Assembly (NCBI GenBank): GCA_963930775.1
Contig: OZ005704.1
Location: forward strand, 5,146,001 to 5,210,000
Reading direction: 5' to 3'
Source of the DNA: Cliona cf. orientalis
Lineage: Eukaryota; Porifera; Demospongiae; Clionaida; Clionaidae
DNA: 64,000 nt
Both the position numbers and the translations under genes were made by a program. This document shows, in pieces, positions 1-10,906 of this stretch. Position 1 is the stretch's first letter; each line of letters starts with the position of its first letter. The notes beneath the pieces were generated by a model, which worked only from the letters and a program-made list of their open reading frames with translations, was not told where the DNA came from and searched no databases.

Positions 1-111
1 CATCCTTCTGGCAAATGAACAATTATTATTACTAACACATGCATGTGCATGTACGTAAGTGACATTGAAGTGAATGTGCATGCACAATGTCATTTACTTG
101 TGTGTAAATGT

Positions 112-189
112 CAGTGTTCTCCCCAAAGGAAATTCTGTACTGAAGGCTTGTTGGGCCGACATGCCTTAGGTATGCTGGGGAGAACACTG
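112..189. mobile_element. Short CAGTGTTCTC-ended MITE
   Basis: A 78-bp element starts CAGTGTTCTCCCC and ends with the inverted copy GGGGAGAACACTG. The six bases aaatgt directly flank both ends, as expected of a target-site duplication. A longer relative with the same ends lies at 8298-8460. The superfamily is not assigned. Confidence 0.6.
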
Positions 190-374
190 AAATGTGTTGG
201 CCCTGGCTACACATGTATCTACAAGTACATGTAGGTATGCCCACCACATGAAATTCACATCCTAGCTACAAATAAATTACGCTTTTGAAAGTCAGCAAAA
301 TTTCATTCAATAATTTGGCTTCAGTCTAGGGTAAAATAATTTTGGTTGCCACTTGACCCGAGACAAGAGCTTAC

Positions 375-494
375 GGTTATTTCTCCGTCCGAGGCATAGA
401 TGGTCCCCCCTGGTTCTGAGTCCTGCTGCTGCAGGAGGCTAGTGCTCTCGCCGTAGCTGTTGGAATTCTCCTCGGGGATAGTGGTTACATTCAT
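375..494 (-). CDS. First coding exon of an unidentified gene (divergent pair, left member)
   Basis: The frame opens with ATG at 494, runs 40 codons and meets a good splice donor (GTAAGC) at 374, so the exon ends in phase 0 and the gene continues off the left edge of the window. The peptide begins MNVTTIPEENSNSYGEST and is hydrophilic, with a run of glutamines and an acidic dileucine-type motif (E-S-T-S-L-L). Such motifs direct endosomal or lysosomal sorting of membrane proteins when they lie in cytosolic tails; that role is an inference here. I do not recognise the family. Its start codon lies 227 bp from the ATG of a plus-strand gene, so the two probably share a promoter. No downstream exon could be placed with confidence in 1-374. 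Confidence 0.5.
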
Positions 495-721
495 CTCTAG
501 CTCTGAAGCTGCTCCTTGTGTGACATGTCATATGACAGACACGTGGGAGAACATGTGACATCGCGCGATCGCGAATTCGAGCGATCGCGATCGCAATTTC
601 GACCACGCACTTATGACGTATTAATCATGGGTATCATTTGCATTCCGGAAAAACGGATGCTTTCAGGCGCAGGGTAGCTACAGAGAACTTGACTTGTTGA
701 ATCGTTTTAGAATCAGTCAGT
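495..721. promoter_or_regulatory. Bidirectional promoter between two divergent genes
   Basis: This 227-bp gap separates the start codons of two head-to-head genes. At 565-600 it holds a CpG-rich block with overlapping copies of the palindrome GCGATCGC interleaved with GAATTCGA-like steps. CpG density here is well above the surrounding AT-rich sequence. No TATA box is evident close to either start. The assignment rests on gene layout and composition. Confidence 0.5.
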
Positions 722-1083
722 ATGAGTGAGTCCACAGGTATGTCCATGTAACCATAGATAGTAGAAGGGGGGGAACGATGTCAGAAACGCTATCATTTAT
801 GCGGCAGCAGAAATTATACATGAATCATAGATAGCTACTTGAATTATGTACATTGTGCAATTATTCTACTACATTTATACAGATCGCACTAAGCTTCTCC
901 AGGACAGCACTGAAAGTGATAATGAAGACATTGGTAAGCTGCTGCAAGCTGAAACAGAACCACTTGTTCCCAATAAAGATGACCCGGCCACCATGACGCT
1001 CGGGCCAGTGAGTAGTGGCAAGCAAGAGGAACAGAACAACTGTCAGCTGGACAAGCAAACCCAACCTCCACGTTATGAACCAG
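722..1083 (+). CDS. N-terminal exons of an unidentified gene (divergent pair, right member)
   Basis: Exon 1 (722-737) reads ATG AGT GAG TCC ACA G and is followed by a GTATGT donor. Exon 2 (883-1083) follows the acceptor ATTTATACAG and ends at CAG|GTATAT. The phases match (1 into 1), giving MSESTDRTKLLQDSTESDN and then an acidic, proline- and glutamine-containing stretch ending near QPPRYEP. It carries two acidic dileucine-type motifs (D-R-T-K-L-L and D-I-G-K-L-L), which suggests the cytosolic N-terminus of a sorted membrane protein. The gene must continue, since exon 2 ends in phase 1. A short candidate exon near 2147-2192 after a polyC/AG acceptor does not match that phase. Family not recognised. 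Confidence 0.6.
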
Positions 1084-1445
1084 GTATATATATTAACACC
1101 GGAGTGACCATGACCGATAATGTTTAAGATAATCATGATACAAGCCATGCATACTTGCTGCAATTCAGACTTAATGTTATGTTGGCAGGAAATTATAGCT
1201 AAATGTGTAGTTAGCTATAGCTATAAGGATGGATTTATTGACTGCGTGTATATCAGATCCATAACCATGGATCATAATATTATAGTGTACATGCAGTGAT
1301 TACTAGAGCTCTTGTAATTACGTGCTGTTCACAAACTACCGTAGTTCAATATTATGCAACACCATATTATATGCCTATAATTTGCTAGTTGTTGGCCATG
1401 AGCCAACATTAAGAGACCTTATAATTAATGGTGCATCACCATAAT

Positions 1446-1672
1446 TACCGTATCCGATCTAATTAACGCGCCATGAAAAAATAATTACGAGTGCTGGGTG
1501 GCGCACCATTAGAGCGTGAAAATTATCCTTCACAACCAGGTGGCACGCAAAATTTGTACACAAAAGTATAGGGACGCGTGGGTGGGCGCATTTGAATAGA
1601 GTGTGAAAATTGCACTTCAGGCCGAGGTGGTGTATCTACTAGAGAGGCGCGTTAATTAGATCGGATACGGTA
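1446..1672. mobile_element. TACCGTA-ended MITE with perfect 27-bp inverted repeats
   Basis: The left end TACCGTATCCGATCTAATTA continues for 27 bases that are exactly repeated, inverted, at 1646-1672. The ends coincide with TA dinucleotides, consistent with TA target duplication. The 227-bp interior has no coding capacity, so it is a non-autonomous element. The perfect inverted repeats imply recent activity. Confidence 0.85.
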
Positions 1673-2740
1673 TCCATACATAGCTGTATAATCTTACCAA
1701 AATCTTCCAGCTAATTATGTTATCTGCTAGCTAGCTATACTCGTAGACTTAGTCTGGTTTCGAATTGGTATAGGCCAGTGGTGGAGGGGAGCCTGAGTGG
1801 CAGGGGCAAGCCCCCCCCCCCTTACACACACACATCCAAGCATAATAATATTATTAGCCTCGTTTTCAATGTAAACGTGGGAGTTCCCTGGGGACGAGGC
1901 TAAATTATTATATTGATATCACATGTCAATGAAGTAGCTACTTTTCATGACAATTAGCTACATGCTTACAAAAGCTGCCTAGAATAGCTTCAAGAATTGA
2001 TCATAGTACAAATTTACCACTATTATAGTGGACAATAGTAATACCATCATAATAATATTATAGCCATAAATGATATTTGAACTTTGATTAAATGGGTGTG
2101 GCCTTAATTATCGTGCGATTGTGCTATTTGCCCCCCCCCCCCCCCCAGCAAACAAAGCTATCTTCCACCGCCTATGATTGATGTTGAGTGCCAGGCAAGT
2201 TTAATCAAAATTAGCTATTAGTTGAAGGGCCAGAACCATGTGGGCTAACCAAAAGTAAATATTATGGTGAATTGTCCAAACATGCAGTTAAAAAAACCAT
2301 GCCAGTATAACTACATGTACATGATTTTAGCTACTCTGCCAAATTTAAACATCGCGCGCCCGTATGACTGCTAGGCAAGCGCGCGCCGCGCAATCTAAAC
2401 TTAACGTGACGTCACGTAAAACGAACGGTCCATTATTGCATTCCAGGAGCACAACTCGATGTATGCGAAGTTACCAGACCCTCTTTCTCTCGGAGATTGA
2501 AGGGTGTGGCTTGCGAGACTAACCCAGACCATAGATTATATCATGCAATCTTTTGCTAGGCTGCATGAGCATGCGGGCGCTGATGGGAAACTAGGAATCA
2601 AGTTTGCTTGGCCTTGTTATAATATGTCGGTAAGTGTCATTTTCTGCCCTTTTTTGGTCAAATTGTCATAGCAACGCCGAACGGGCAGGGTTTTCCCCAC
2701 ACTGGTCGGTTCTGGTAAAGGGTCGACCAGTTGCTAACTC

Positions 2741-2789
2741 AGATATTATAGACTACGTAAACGTACTACGTACGTAGTCTATAATATCT
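2741..2789. repeat. Perfect 19-bp hairpin
   Basis: Arms AGATATTATAGACTACGTA (2741-2759) and its exact inverse (2771-2789) surround an 11-base loop. It could be an extruding palindrome or the remains of a small fold-back element. Confidence 0.75.
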
Positions 2790-4047
2790 ATGCTCAATAT
2801 TACCACCACTCACCTAGCCCTAGTTGTGATGCACTACAAATGGTTATTATACCCTCACCACAGCCTGCGGTGACTATAGTAGTGGATTTGTTAGCTGTAG
2901 TACTGCATATACATCTAAAGGCTGATAACAATTTTACCACCTCTCAAAATTTCTAGGGAGAACCCTGAACGGGGATTTCCGAGGATGCAAACTATAATAC
3001 TAGCGGTACATTACGTGCAGGGGCTTCCTCGCTCAGCTCAGGGAGGCAGTGCGCACGCGCATGGCAACCATGTGCTTGCGGGGAATTCCCTGTAAACAAA
3101 TCTTGCGACACATACATGTAGGTGCAACAAAAGTGCTTACTAAACGGCACTTGTAGAAGATCCAAAGCTAGGAATCAGTTTATATTGTAGACAAGGTAGT
3201 TTACTATCAATGACTATTAGTGAAAGTGTCAGCAACTACGATTCAACAACGGGCGACCATTTTTGTGGGTCGCACATTATAGCCATCGAGGGAGTGCAGT
3301 TCTCCAAAACTGGTAGAGTGTTGGTGGTATCAAGTTTTCAGAGAATAGAAATCCATGTTTGACGTGTATCAGGAGCACAAAGAAGCAGCAAGAGGTGATC
3401 GGGAAGATGGGTGAAGATATAAAGTCGACGCGAACTTTTGAACAAGATAGGTAAAATCCGGCAAATCTGCTGACTTGTAGCCACTTTTGAAGATAGAAAT
3501 CCATGTTTGGCAATCTGTGAGTTGGCGATGGAAAGCAACTAGATATGGCGAGCAAGAACGGCATTTTACAAGAACGTGAGGAATATGGATGAAGCCATAC
3601 ATTTTAGGTCTGAGTCCGAGTAGAGACCTCGCTTCTCTCAGAATAAATATAATATGGAGTGCGAGTACACGTACGTACGTTCCATTGCTCACGTGAGCAG
3701 TTTCCAATCCCGGATCCTGTTTATGTATATTATGATGTATGATGCAGTAGGTTCATACCCTATATTGTGGCCAATCAATATACCTGTCGCGGAATTTCTG
3801 CCTTTGGGATACTTCCGTCCAGGGTTATGTTCCAGACTCTCGATCCCTCTCTCTTCTCACGCACGGAGGGTCTGGGGACGAGACTAGTGTGCAGCTTTGA
3901 AATTCCAACCTGAATGTTGTGCTGTGCCCAACTATAGCTATGTATATAGCTCCCATGTTACTGATGATGTGTGACTTCATAGTGATACAGTAATTGATTG
4001 TTTTGTATGATCCATTGGTCAAGTGTGAGTATATGTTGTGTAGGCAT

Positions 4048-4257
4048 TACCGTAGGACGGGTTTAATTGCCTAGTTTAATAATTGCGTTCTAGTCAAGTC
4101 AGGCCAAATTGCGAATCCAATAATTGCGATGGATGACCCCGTACCGTACTGTAGTATACGTGTACGTTTATGTTTGCAAATCTATTAATTGAGAAACGTA
4201 GAAAAACTCGCAATTTGCAATTAATAGATACTCGCAATTAAAACCCGACCTACGGTA
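4048..4257. mobile_element. TACCGTAGG-type MITE
   Basis: The left end TACCGTAGGACGGGTTTAAT and the inverted right end (4234-4257) match over about 23 bases with minor differences. TA flanks both sides. The interior repeats GCAATTAAT-like blocks. A lone half of the same family lies at 22375-22440. Confidence 0.8.
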
Positions 4258-4312
4258 TTGTGCTCTCTTGGTGGCCACACCTTTGCACATTGAACAAGGA
4301 GGTTTGAGTTCA

Positions 4313-4316
<4 letters not shown>

Positions 4317-4367
<51 letters not shown>

Positions 4368-4820
4368 ATGCGCATGCGCGCACTTGCATGCAGTGTGAAT
4401 GAATGTTCACTAAACCTGAGACCTATGTCCACTGAGCATTCTGTTTCTCCTGAGCCTTCTGCATACACTAAATCTACTATGTCCACTGAGCATTCTGTTT
4501 CAGGTGAACTTTCTGCACTTACTAAGCCTACTTACAGGGCATTCCGTGTCTTGCCATCCACTAATATCCCTCTGTCCAATGAGCATTCTGTTCCATGACT
4601 TACTTTTGCACAACTGAGCCACTGAGCATTGTGATATATGTAGCTGGGATGCTGAGCATTCTGTCATGTCTGAGCCTTCTATTATTGGGAAGGATATTTC
4701 TGTAACTGAGCCTGTGTATCCACGGTGAATTCCTTTTCTCTGGAGCCTTCTGTGTTACAGTGCCATTTGATTTATATGACTGCCTATTTATAGTTGAGCA
4801 TTAGGTTTTAATCGTGTGTG
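4317..4820. repeat. TG microsatellite followed by degenerate Ser/Thr-Glu-Pro repeats
   Basis: A (TG)n tract at 4317-4350 is followed by repeats around CACTGAGCATTCTGT and CTGAGCCTTCTG, seen at least eight times to about 4740. In one frame the first copies read STEHSVSPEPSA-like units (about 4424-4598), then the frame breaks. The same repeat words recur at 29220-29400. It may be the decayed exon of a low-complexity extracellular protein or a minisatellite. Confidence 0.55.
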
Positions 4821-5566
4821 CATGTATTTGTGTTTTTGTGTGTGTGCATGTGTTTGTATTACTGTGTGTGTGTATACACGTGCACTTACAGGCATCTGTG
4901 TCTGTAGAGGAGGTAGGACACGGTTGATCTTTAGGTCACAGATAGAAGCTTTTGTGAAGATTTTCAGTGATTTTTCTTGATATTAATTTTTGAACTCAGC
5001 ACCATCGATTTACTGGGAGGCCCTTCGGTTTGAGAGCTCTAGATCAATTTTTGAGGATAGGAATGTTAGTTGATTCCAGGCGCTGTATAGTGCTCCATAG
5101 CAAGAGAGTAGATTTTTACCACTGTATAGTTTTTCAGTGTTTTGTGGTTAAACTTGCATGTCTCTACATTTGATTTGATACCCAGTTAGGCCAATGGATG
5201 GACTATCTACATCTGCAGTGGAAAGTTGAAGCCACCTTTTATAATATGACTTCAGCATGCAAAAATGGCCAAAAATTCCCAATTCTTATGTTAGACACAA
5301 TTTAAAGGGATTGGTTTATGGTTTATAGTTAAGAATTCAGATTTGAGATGAAGATAGACACCAACTAGACACATCTTTGTGCCAAATAAGAAGTCTTAAC
5401 TACAAAGGGTCACAGAGCTATCAACCAAAATAGCCTAAAATATGGTCTATTTATGTTAGGCACAGAAATTTGCATGAAAGTATTAGTCAAGAGTCAATAT
5501 TGTACTCTATGCATCCTTATGCATTAATAATCCTAGTGTATGTGTGGAGCTGCGAATATTTTGCAG

Positions 5567-5662
5567 GAAATGCCCAATCCGGAAGCAAACATTTCCGTCG
5601 ACTGCTTCAGACGGGTTGAAGTTCGCCTTGATGACGTAGTACCCAACGCATGTGTACAATAG
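5567..5662 (+). CDS. Candidate terminal exon, 31 codons
   Basis: A plausible acceptor (AATATTTTGCAG) at 5566 precedes an open frame, EMPNPEANISVDCFRRVEVR and so on, ending at TAG 5660-5662. Composition is protein-like, with mixed charged residues and no simple repeats, unlike its flanks. No upstream exon was identified, so this is weakly supported. The opposite strand is also open across part of the region. Family unknown. Confidence 0.25.
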   Translation, partial: EMPNPEANISVDCFRRVEVRLDDVVPNACVQ

Positions 5663-6693
5663 TGACATTTTCATTGACCACGCCCACTGGTGATATAGGA
5701 AAGAGAAGGCAGCGAGAACAGAGTTATTGGCGTTGAACACGTGGAGCGCTTCGCTTCTAAGGCGTCCAAGCGAGGTAAGATATTAACGATAGACAGCCCA
5801 AAAGCCTTTTTAATGCTCCAAAGTTTTTTTGTGGGGTTGACTGTCACTGCCTCACTAGGCAATCCGACAGTCGCTCGTGTTAGCTATGTATGGTAGTACT
5901 GTGTAGAAGTAGACATACCAGAGCGATTCTCTACCTTCAGAAACTTACCTCATCTTGTCTATAACCTTCAATCTTGTAATTTTTGATCGTTTGTATTGCT
6001 ATGTATTGTGCACGTGATACCAGACCAAGGTCATAGTTCGTCATAGCTTCTGTTACGGAGCGGTCTTTGTTTGACGCTTTGCACGCTAATACTACTGCTA
6101 AAAAGTGATACTTTTATTCATTATGCGTAAAAATAAGTGTGCATGCAAAGTTAGAAAAAAATTTTTACTCTTTTGCTGTGTAGCACTGCAGTTGAAGCCC
6201 CCCCCCCCCCCGGCCCCCCCATAAGCAACGATACTGAGTTCAAAAATCACCATAAGAATGTCCAATGATGCATACCAAAGCTGATACTGAAGCTTCAATC
6301 AGTAGCCTATAAAGTCGGTAAACTGGACTGGTACTGATCGATCTATACTCTAGCGTGCTTGGGCAGAAATGCGCTGCTAGTCTCTCAATATAGCAAGTTA
6401 TTGCTACTTTCTTAGCTATTCTAGATCAAAAATCATGATTGTGAATAGCAGGGGGGTGCTGAGGCTGTGCTATCACCTAGACGTATCACTGTAGTTCGTC
6501 AGAAGATCAACTTACCCAGCATGCTGGCAAACTTAGAACTTTTTAGGTAGTTAGTGGGCATGGCTTAAAGTTTGTGTGCGCTTTGTGCTCACGTATACTA
6601 CTGTTACCAGCACCCCCTTCTCCCAAATCTTGGACAGGCCACTGTGGGTGTATGATCAGATGAAACTTATGCTGTAATTACTCTGAACACTGC

Positions 6694-7960
6694 TTCAAAA
6701 TGTTTAGCTCGCATGAAAGGTTGTTGGGACCCAGAATTTGAACCTAGCGTAGAAGAGATCATGGACTATCGATGAGATATGGCAGTTTGGTTTCTTTTGT
6801 GAGCTCGCACTCGGGGGGATTTCCCTATTCAGTCTAGCACATGGCAGGTGAAGGTCACGTCCGGGTCAACCAGCTCAAGCCACGCACCCCAATATACGTG
6901 TACGTAGCATGCGCAGTTTGTCAGTGTAATAGGCGCAGTGAATCTATGCTTTTTTATTGAGGGACTCTGGATGTACCGTATAGCCGGAAATATTGGCGGG
7001 AATTAAATTTGGCGGTTGAGCCCAAAATCGCTATTGCAAGAATATTGGCGGATTTAAATTTGGCGGTTCGGTACGGGATCGCCATACGTATAATTATATA
7101 TATGCGAGTAGGAAATTTTGGCAGATTTTAATTTGGCGGTCGTGATGTAGACCGCCACACCGCCAAATTTAATTCCCCACAAAATTTTCTGGCTATACGG
7201 TGTATAGTCTAAGTTTTTCATTACATCCCGAGTCCCAATTAGAAAAAAAATTCGGCCCTTGCTATGATGAAATTATGATGAAACTTAGGATGTAATTGCT
7301 GTGAAACTATTTTAAAATGTTTAGTGCGCATGAAAGGTTGTTGGGACCCAGAATTCAAACCTAGCGTAGAGGACATTGTGGACTATCGATAGACATGGCG
7401 ATTTTCTCAGTTTGCTTTCTTTGGCGAGCTCGCACTCGGGGGGATTTCCCTATTCAGTCTAGCACATGGCAGGTGGAGGTCACGTCCGGGTCAACCAGCT
7501 GAAGCCGCACGCCCCAATATACGCGTATACGGAGCATGCGCAGTTTGTCGATGTGTCCTAGTTCGAATTATGGCAGCGTTACAGTAAGCGCAGTGCACTT
7601 ATGAGGGACTCGGGATGTAGTCTAAGTTGTTCATTATGTCCAGAGTCCCAGTCAACAAATCGCTTTGGCCGACCGATGAGGTAATTGTGATGAAATGATG
7701 ATGAAATTTACATGTATGATGAAATTGGGGTGAAGACTGCTTCAAGATATTTAGCTCGCATGACAGGGTGTTGGGACCCAGAATTCGAACCTAGCGTATA
7801 AGAGATCGTGAACTATCCGTGACTCTCTAAGTTTTTCATTATATCCCCAGTAGCAATTCACTTCTCTGTGGTTATGAGGTAATTATGGTGCAATCTATGA
7901 TGAAACCTATGGTGTAATTTGTGAGGTAATCTATGAGATAATTACGAGAAAATTTAGGGT
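6694..7960. repeat. Tandem repeat of a roughly 0.4-0.6 kb unit, about 2.5 copies
   Basis: Copy 1 (about 6694-7255), copy 2 (about 7300-7680) and a partial copy 3 (about 7740-7960) share long blocks, including GTTGTTGGGACCCAGAATT, AACCTAGCGTA, GGGGGGATTTCCCTATTC and a common GAGGGACTC...ATGTAGTCTAAG end. Copy 1 is longer because a MITE sits inside it. No coding frame spans the unit. Confidence 0.8.
6974..7204. mobile_element. TACCGTATAGCC MITE inserted in a tandem-repeat copy
   Basis: The ends are TACCGTATAGCC and GGCTATACGGT. The interior has repeated TTTGGCGG blocks facing one another. It interrupts repeat copy 1 at the sequence that reads GGGATGTAGTCTAAG without interruption in copy 2, so filled and empty sites can be compared. 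A relative lies at 54651-54861. Confidence 0.85.
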
Positions 7961-8297
7961 CATGGTGGAGCCTTTCTGGGACTTAAAAATCAGTGAGTAT
8001 GTAGAGTATCTGACGCCTGTATCTATCGAATGCCCTACAAGTTGTGAGTGACTTTCCTTGAGAAGTACCGCTGGCCGAACTTTACGAATTTTCTTGGCTT
8101 TCGTAATCCTGTGGCTAATGTGTGCTATATTATATACATGTAGCACACGTTAGCCAGCGTGCCACAACCGACCAATCTGAAGTTTGAAAGCTCTACTGTG
8201 CTGGTTAGAGTTTATATATACATGTAGTGTTCATTTCACCTCGGCTCTATATTGCCGTAATACTGTGATAACAATAATATATTGATACATTACAAAG

Positions 8298-8460
8298 CAG
8301 TGTTCTCCCTAGCATACCGAAGGCATGTCAGCTCAACAAGCCTTCAGTACAGAAATTCCCTTTGATGTGGGAATGGGACAACCCAAAAGCTTTTACGTCG
8401 CTACAAGGTCCACCTAATGCCCTCCTATCATATCTTAAATTTTGCTTGGGGAGAACACTG
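8298..8460. mobile_element. CAGTGTTCTC-ended MITE, 163 bp
   Basis: It starts CAGTGTTCTCCCT, ends GGGGAGAACACTG, and is flanked on both sides by caaag. It shares inner blocks (GAAGGCATGTC, CTTCAGTACAGAAATTC) with the 112-189 element, which looks like an internally deleted sibling. Confidence 0.7.
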
Positions 8461-8522
8461 CAAAGTTGATACATTCAAGCCAGAGGAGGTACGAAATCAT
8501 TAATATTCCATGTGACGTTCAG

Positions 8523-8864
8523 GCATACCAATCTGCGTCATCGTGGGTGTGTCCCCATACAGTTGCTGTGCTAAGGGTAACAATGGCGGGATCCTCGAAG
8601 GTTCACTAGCTCAACCGTTGTGCTTTCGATTGCAGTTCTATCAAGCTTTTGCTTTTTGCGTGGTATATATAGTAGTGTTACTGTGCTGTTATATGTTAAC
8701 AGGTAAAGTAATTATTTTAGAACCTTTTGTGCTTACAAATCAAAATCAGAAATATTCAAGCGAGTGATAGTATTCAGCACAAGGACATAGACACGTTGCA
8801 TAAAATTATTATTAATTATTAATGTTCAGGTGTGCCATCAGGCCTTGGATGGGAGTTGGAGTAG
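8523..8864 (+). CDS. Candidate 3' exons of a small membrane protein
   Basis: Exon 8523-8702 follows the acceptor GTGACGTTCAG and ends at ACAG|GTAAAG. It encodes IPICVIVGVSPYSCCAKGNN, then GGILEGSLAQPLCF, then a hydrophobic stretch of about 18 residues (FAFCVVYIVVLLCCYMLT) that fits a membrane helix. Using the acceptor GTTCAG at 8830, the next exon (8831-8864) stays in phase and adds G-VPSGLGWELE before a stop. That gives a short tail after the helix, as in a type I or tail-anchored protein. An upstream exon may end near 8490 (CCAGAGGAG|GTACGA). The last exon lies antisense inside exon 4 of the minus-strand gene 8812-9435, so one of the two models may be wrong. Family not recognised. Confidence 0.35.
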
Positions 8865-9435
8865 GCGAGTTCAAATCAATAAGATTTTCACTGATGGAAG
8901 GTGCTGGAGGAGGAATGCTCCCTCTGGTGGAGGTGCTACCTGGAGTGGGGGCAGGGACTGGAGGAGGACCAACAGTACCACTTGCATCAGGACCGTGGTG
9001 AGTTGCAGGTCCAGTTGTCTGTTTAGTAAATGTACACCATTATAAATTCCATTGTTTAGTAAGTGTGCTGAGCATGTGCATGTACATGTAGCTACTGCTG
9101 ATTTACCTTTCCTTTCTTACGTCTGGGCCTCCTCCTCCTCCTCCTCCTTTTCCCACTACTTCTCTCCTTGTGGTTAGCTATGTTGCCGTCTACATTTCAG
9201 CTTATGTACACATGATTTCTTTTTGTGCATATACCTGCTAGTGGCATCATTTCCCCTCTCTTCCATCTTGCCTCCAGCTCCCTCAGCCACCTCTCCCTGG
9301 AGACAAGCTGGTCGTACTGCCATTGCTGTTCCTGAAGTTGAACCAGCACATGAAGAGCAAGTTCTGTTGGAGAGAAGAAAATGAGGGTGTGTATTCCAAT
9401 GCTACCTTTCACTCACTGCTGAAACTATCACCCAT
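8812..9435 (-). CDS. Four-exon gene, 141-aa basic and proline-rich protein
   Basis: Exons on the minus strand are 9417-9435 (ATG, ends before a GTGAGT donor), 9235-9363 (acceptor TCTCTCCAACAG, donor GTATAT), 9107-9177 (acceptor AACATAG, donor GTAAAT) and 8812-9018 (acceptor TACTAAACAG, stop TAA). They join in frame with matching phases (1, 1, 0) to exactly 142 codons. The protein starts MGDSFSKLALHVLVQLQEQQ, then has a charged helical part (residues 20-45), a polybasic run with seven arginines (about 59-72) that could be a nuclear or membrane-binding signal, and a proline-rich tail containing SENLIDLN, which resembles but does not fully match a clathrin box. Introns are short (about 50-90 bp). 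I do not recognise the family. Confidence 0.5.
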
Positions 9436-9853
9436 TCTGCCAACCTCTTATGCAGGACTGAGCTAGGTGAGTTTATATAGAAAATGTGGGGAAAATAGTT
9501 TATGAACTCCTGATGCAAGTCTCTCTGCTGATGCAAGCCTCTAATAGTCCCTCTGTAGTTGGTTTCATCACAAAACCAGCTTACAGTGCTAATGTGATGC
9601 AACTGTACTTATCCCCCCCCCCCCCCCCCACGTGCACAATACATACTAGTTGGCTTGCTCAAACTCAGGCTTGATAGCAATGGCATTGAATGAAAAGGGA
9701 TTAGGCCATTTTCAGTGTTTTTCAATAGTAAAGACACTTAGAGTTTTGTCGCTAGCCGCCCTGTCAGCTTACTGCTTGCTCTTTTAACAAATTTTCTATG
9801 ATTTTAAAATCTCTAAAAAGAATTGGGTCGTGCAAAAATACTAATGTTCTAAT

Positions 9854-10304
9854 CAGAGGAGGTTGGACATGACGTGGATTTACGCTATAATCACATGACC
9901 TTGGTATGCAAGTATGCTGCCACACGTTCAGAACAATGCCATTTGCGAGTGTAGCCGGTAGCTAAAATGTTTGCATTTGTGAATATGGCCAAATCTAAAG
10001 CTGGAACAGGGATGAATCATGTTGATCTAATGTTGTAACATTGAAAGAAGCTGACTGCGATGGACAAATATTGTTTTGTTGTTGCCATTGTGAGAAACGA
10101 GTTTTCTTGATTTGCAAGAAGTATGAGGGGTGAACGGGCGGGGTATGGTGCTGGATCTTCTTTTCTCATGGATTTCAACTTAATTGCTTTCACGTTTAAA
10201 ACTGTCTTCAAGGCTTTAGATTGTGACTTACATTTTGTACAGTGTTGTATACCGGGCAACACTCCCACTTTTTGTGCACACGTGATCATGTCCAACCTCC
10301 TCTG
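9854..10304. mobile_element. 451-bp element with 19-bp inverted repeats and 9-bp target duplications
   Basis: Both ends begin CAGAGGAGGTTGGACATGA (19 of 19 identical). The flanks are tgttctaat (9845-9853) and tgttcgaat (10305-10313), a 9-bp direct repeat with one mismatch. Nine-base duplications are typical of Mutator-like elements. The interior is open on both strands for about 80-115 codons, but these frames look like chance. It is probably a non-autonomous element. Confidence 0.75.
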
Positions 10305-10782
10305 TGTTCGAATTTTGAAGCTTGACACCATTTTACATGCCAAGGAAGCAAGACTGAATAGCAAATAGGCTGTACATTAGCCAATACACACTCGGTAAGG
10401 TCTCACAGATCATGTTACATGTACACCATGTAATGAGCCCCTTATTCTTGTGGTGTTGGGGAATGGAGTTGGTTTCTGGTATGGAGGAGAAGGCATGGTG
10501 TAATCCCCCTTTAGAGAGTTTGCATGTAGACTTGTTATGATACATGTAAGATTCTTTATAATAGTTAGAGACTGAGTCCAAGGTCTCTACGCATTTTTCT
10601 AGCCCGTTGCTATGTGGTTACTAAGGTATACAAGGTACTGTATATGTGATACAGTCCCTCCTTGTAGGGCTCATGTCCATATGTTTACTATTATACAGTT
10701 CCTGAGGGCCAGGGCAAACATTCATACAGTTCTTGGGGGCTAAAAACATGTTTATTGTATCCATGGAAACAATGGGCTAGAA

Positions 10783-10904
10783 AATAGTTATTGACCAATC
10801 CCTCGCTTTGTATGCAGTATAGAAGCACTCATCCCTCGGGCTTTGCCCTCGGGATTTGTGCTTCTATACTGCATACAAACCTTGGGAGTTGGTCAATAAC
10901 TATT
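10783..10904. repeat. Fold-back palindrome with CCCTCGGG centre
   Basis: Outer arms AATAGTTATTGACCAA and inner arms TTTGTATGCAGTATAGAAGC pair with inverse copies around a centre CCCTCGGGCTTTGCCCTCGG. Transcribed, it would form a long hairpin. At least four other palindromes in the window share a related centre with unrelated arms. Confidence 0.8.
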
Positions 10905-10906
10905 AC

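Larger units (their letters stand above)
1084..4047. other. Intron or intergenic sequence with no supportable gene
   Basis: Apart from the MITE at 1446-1672 and the hairpin at 2741-2789 I see no convincing exon. The stretch holds polyC tracts (1810-1820, 2131-2146), a CpG-rich patch near 2350-2430 with TGACGTCA, and an imperfect direct repeat (AGAAATCCATGTTTG at about 3346 and 3495). It may be partly intron of the 722+ gene. Confidence 0.4.

Noticed and set aside
2147-2192. Possible short exon after a polyC tract with a GCAAGT donor
   Set aside because: Its open frame does not match the phase left by the 883-1083 exon.
10017-10368. Open frames on both strands of 81-115 codons
   Set aside because: They lie inside the 451-bp element and have no splice or domain support.
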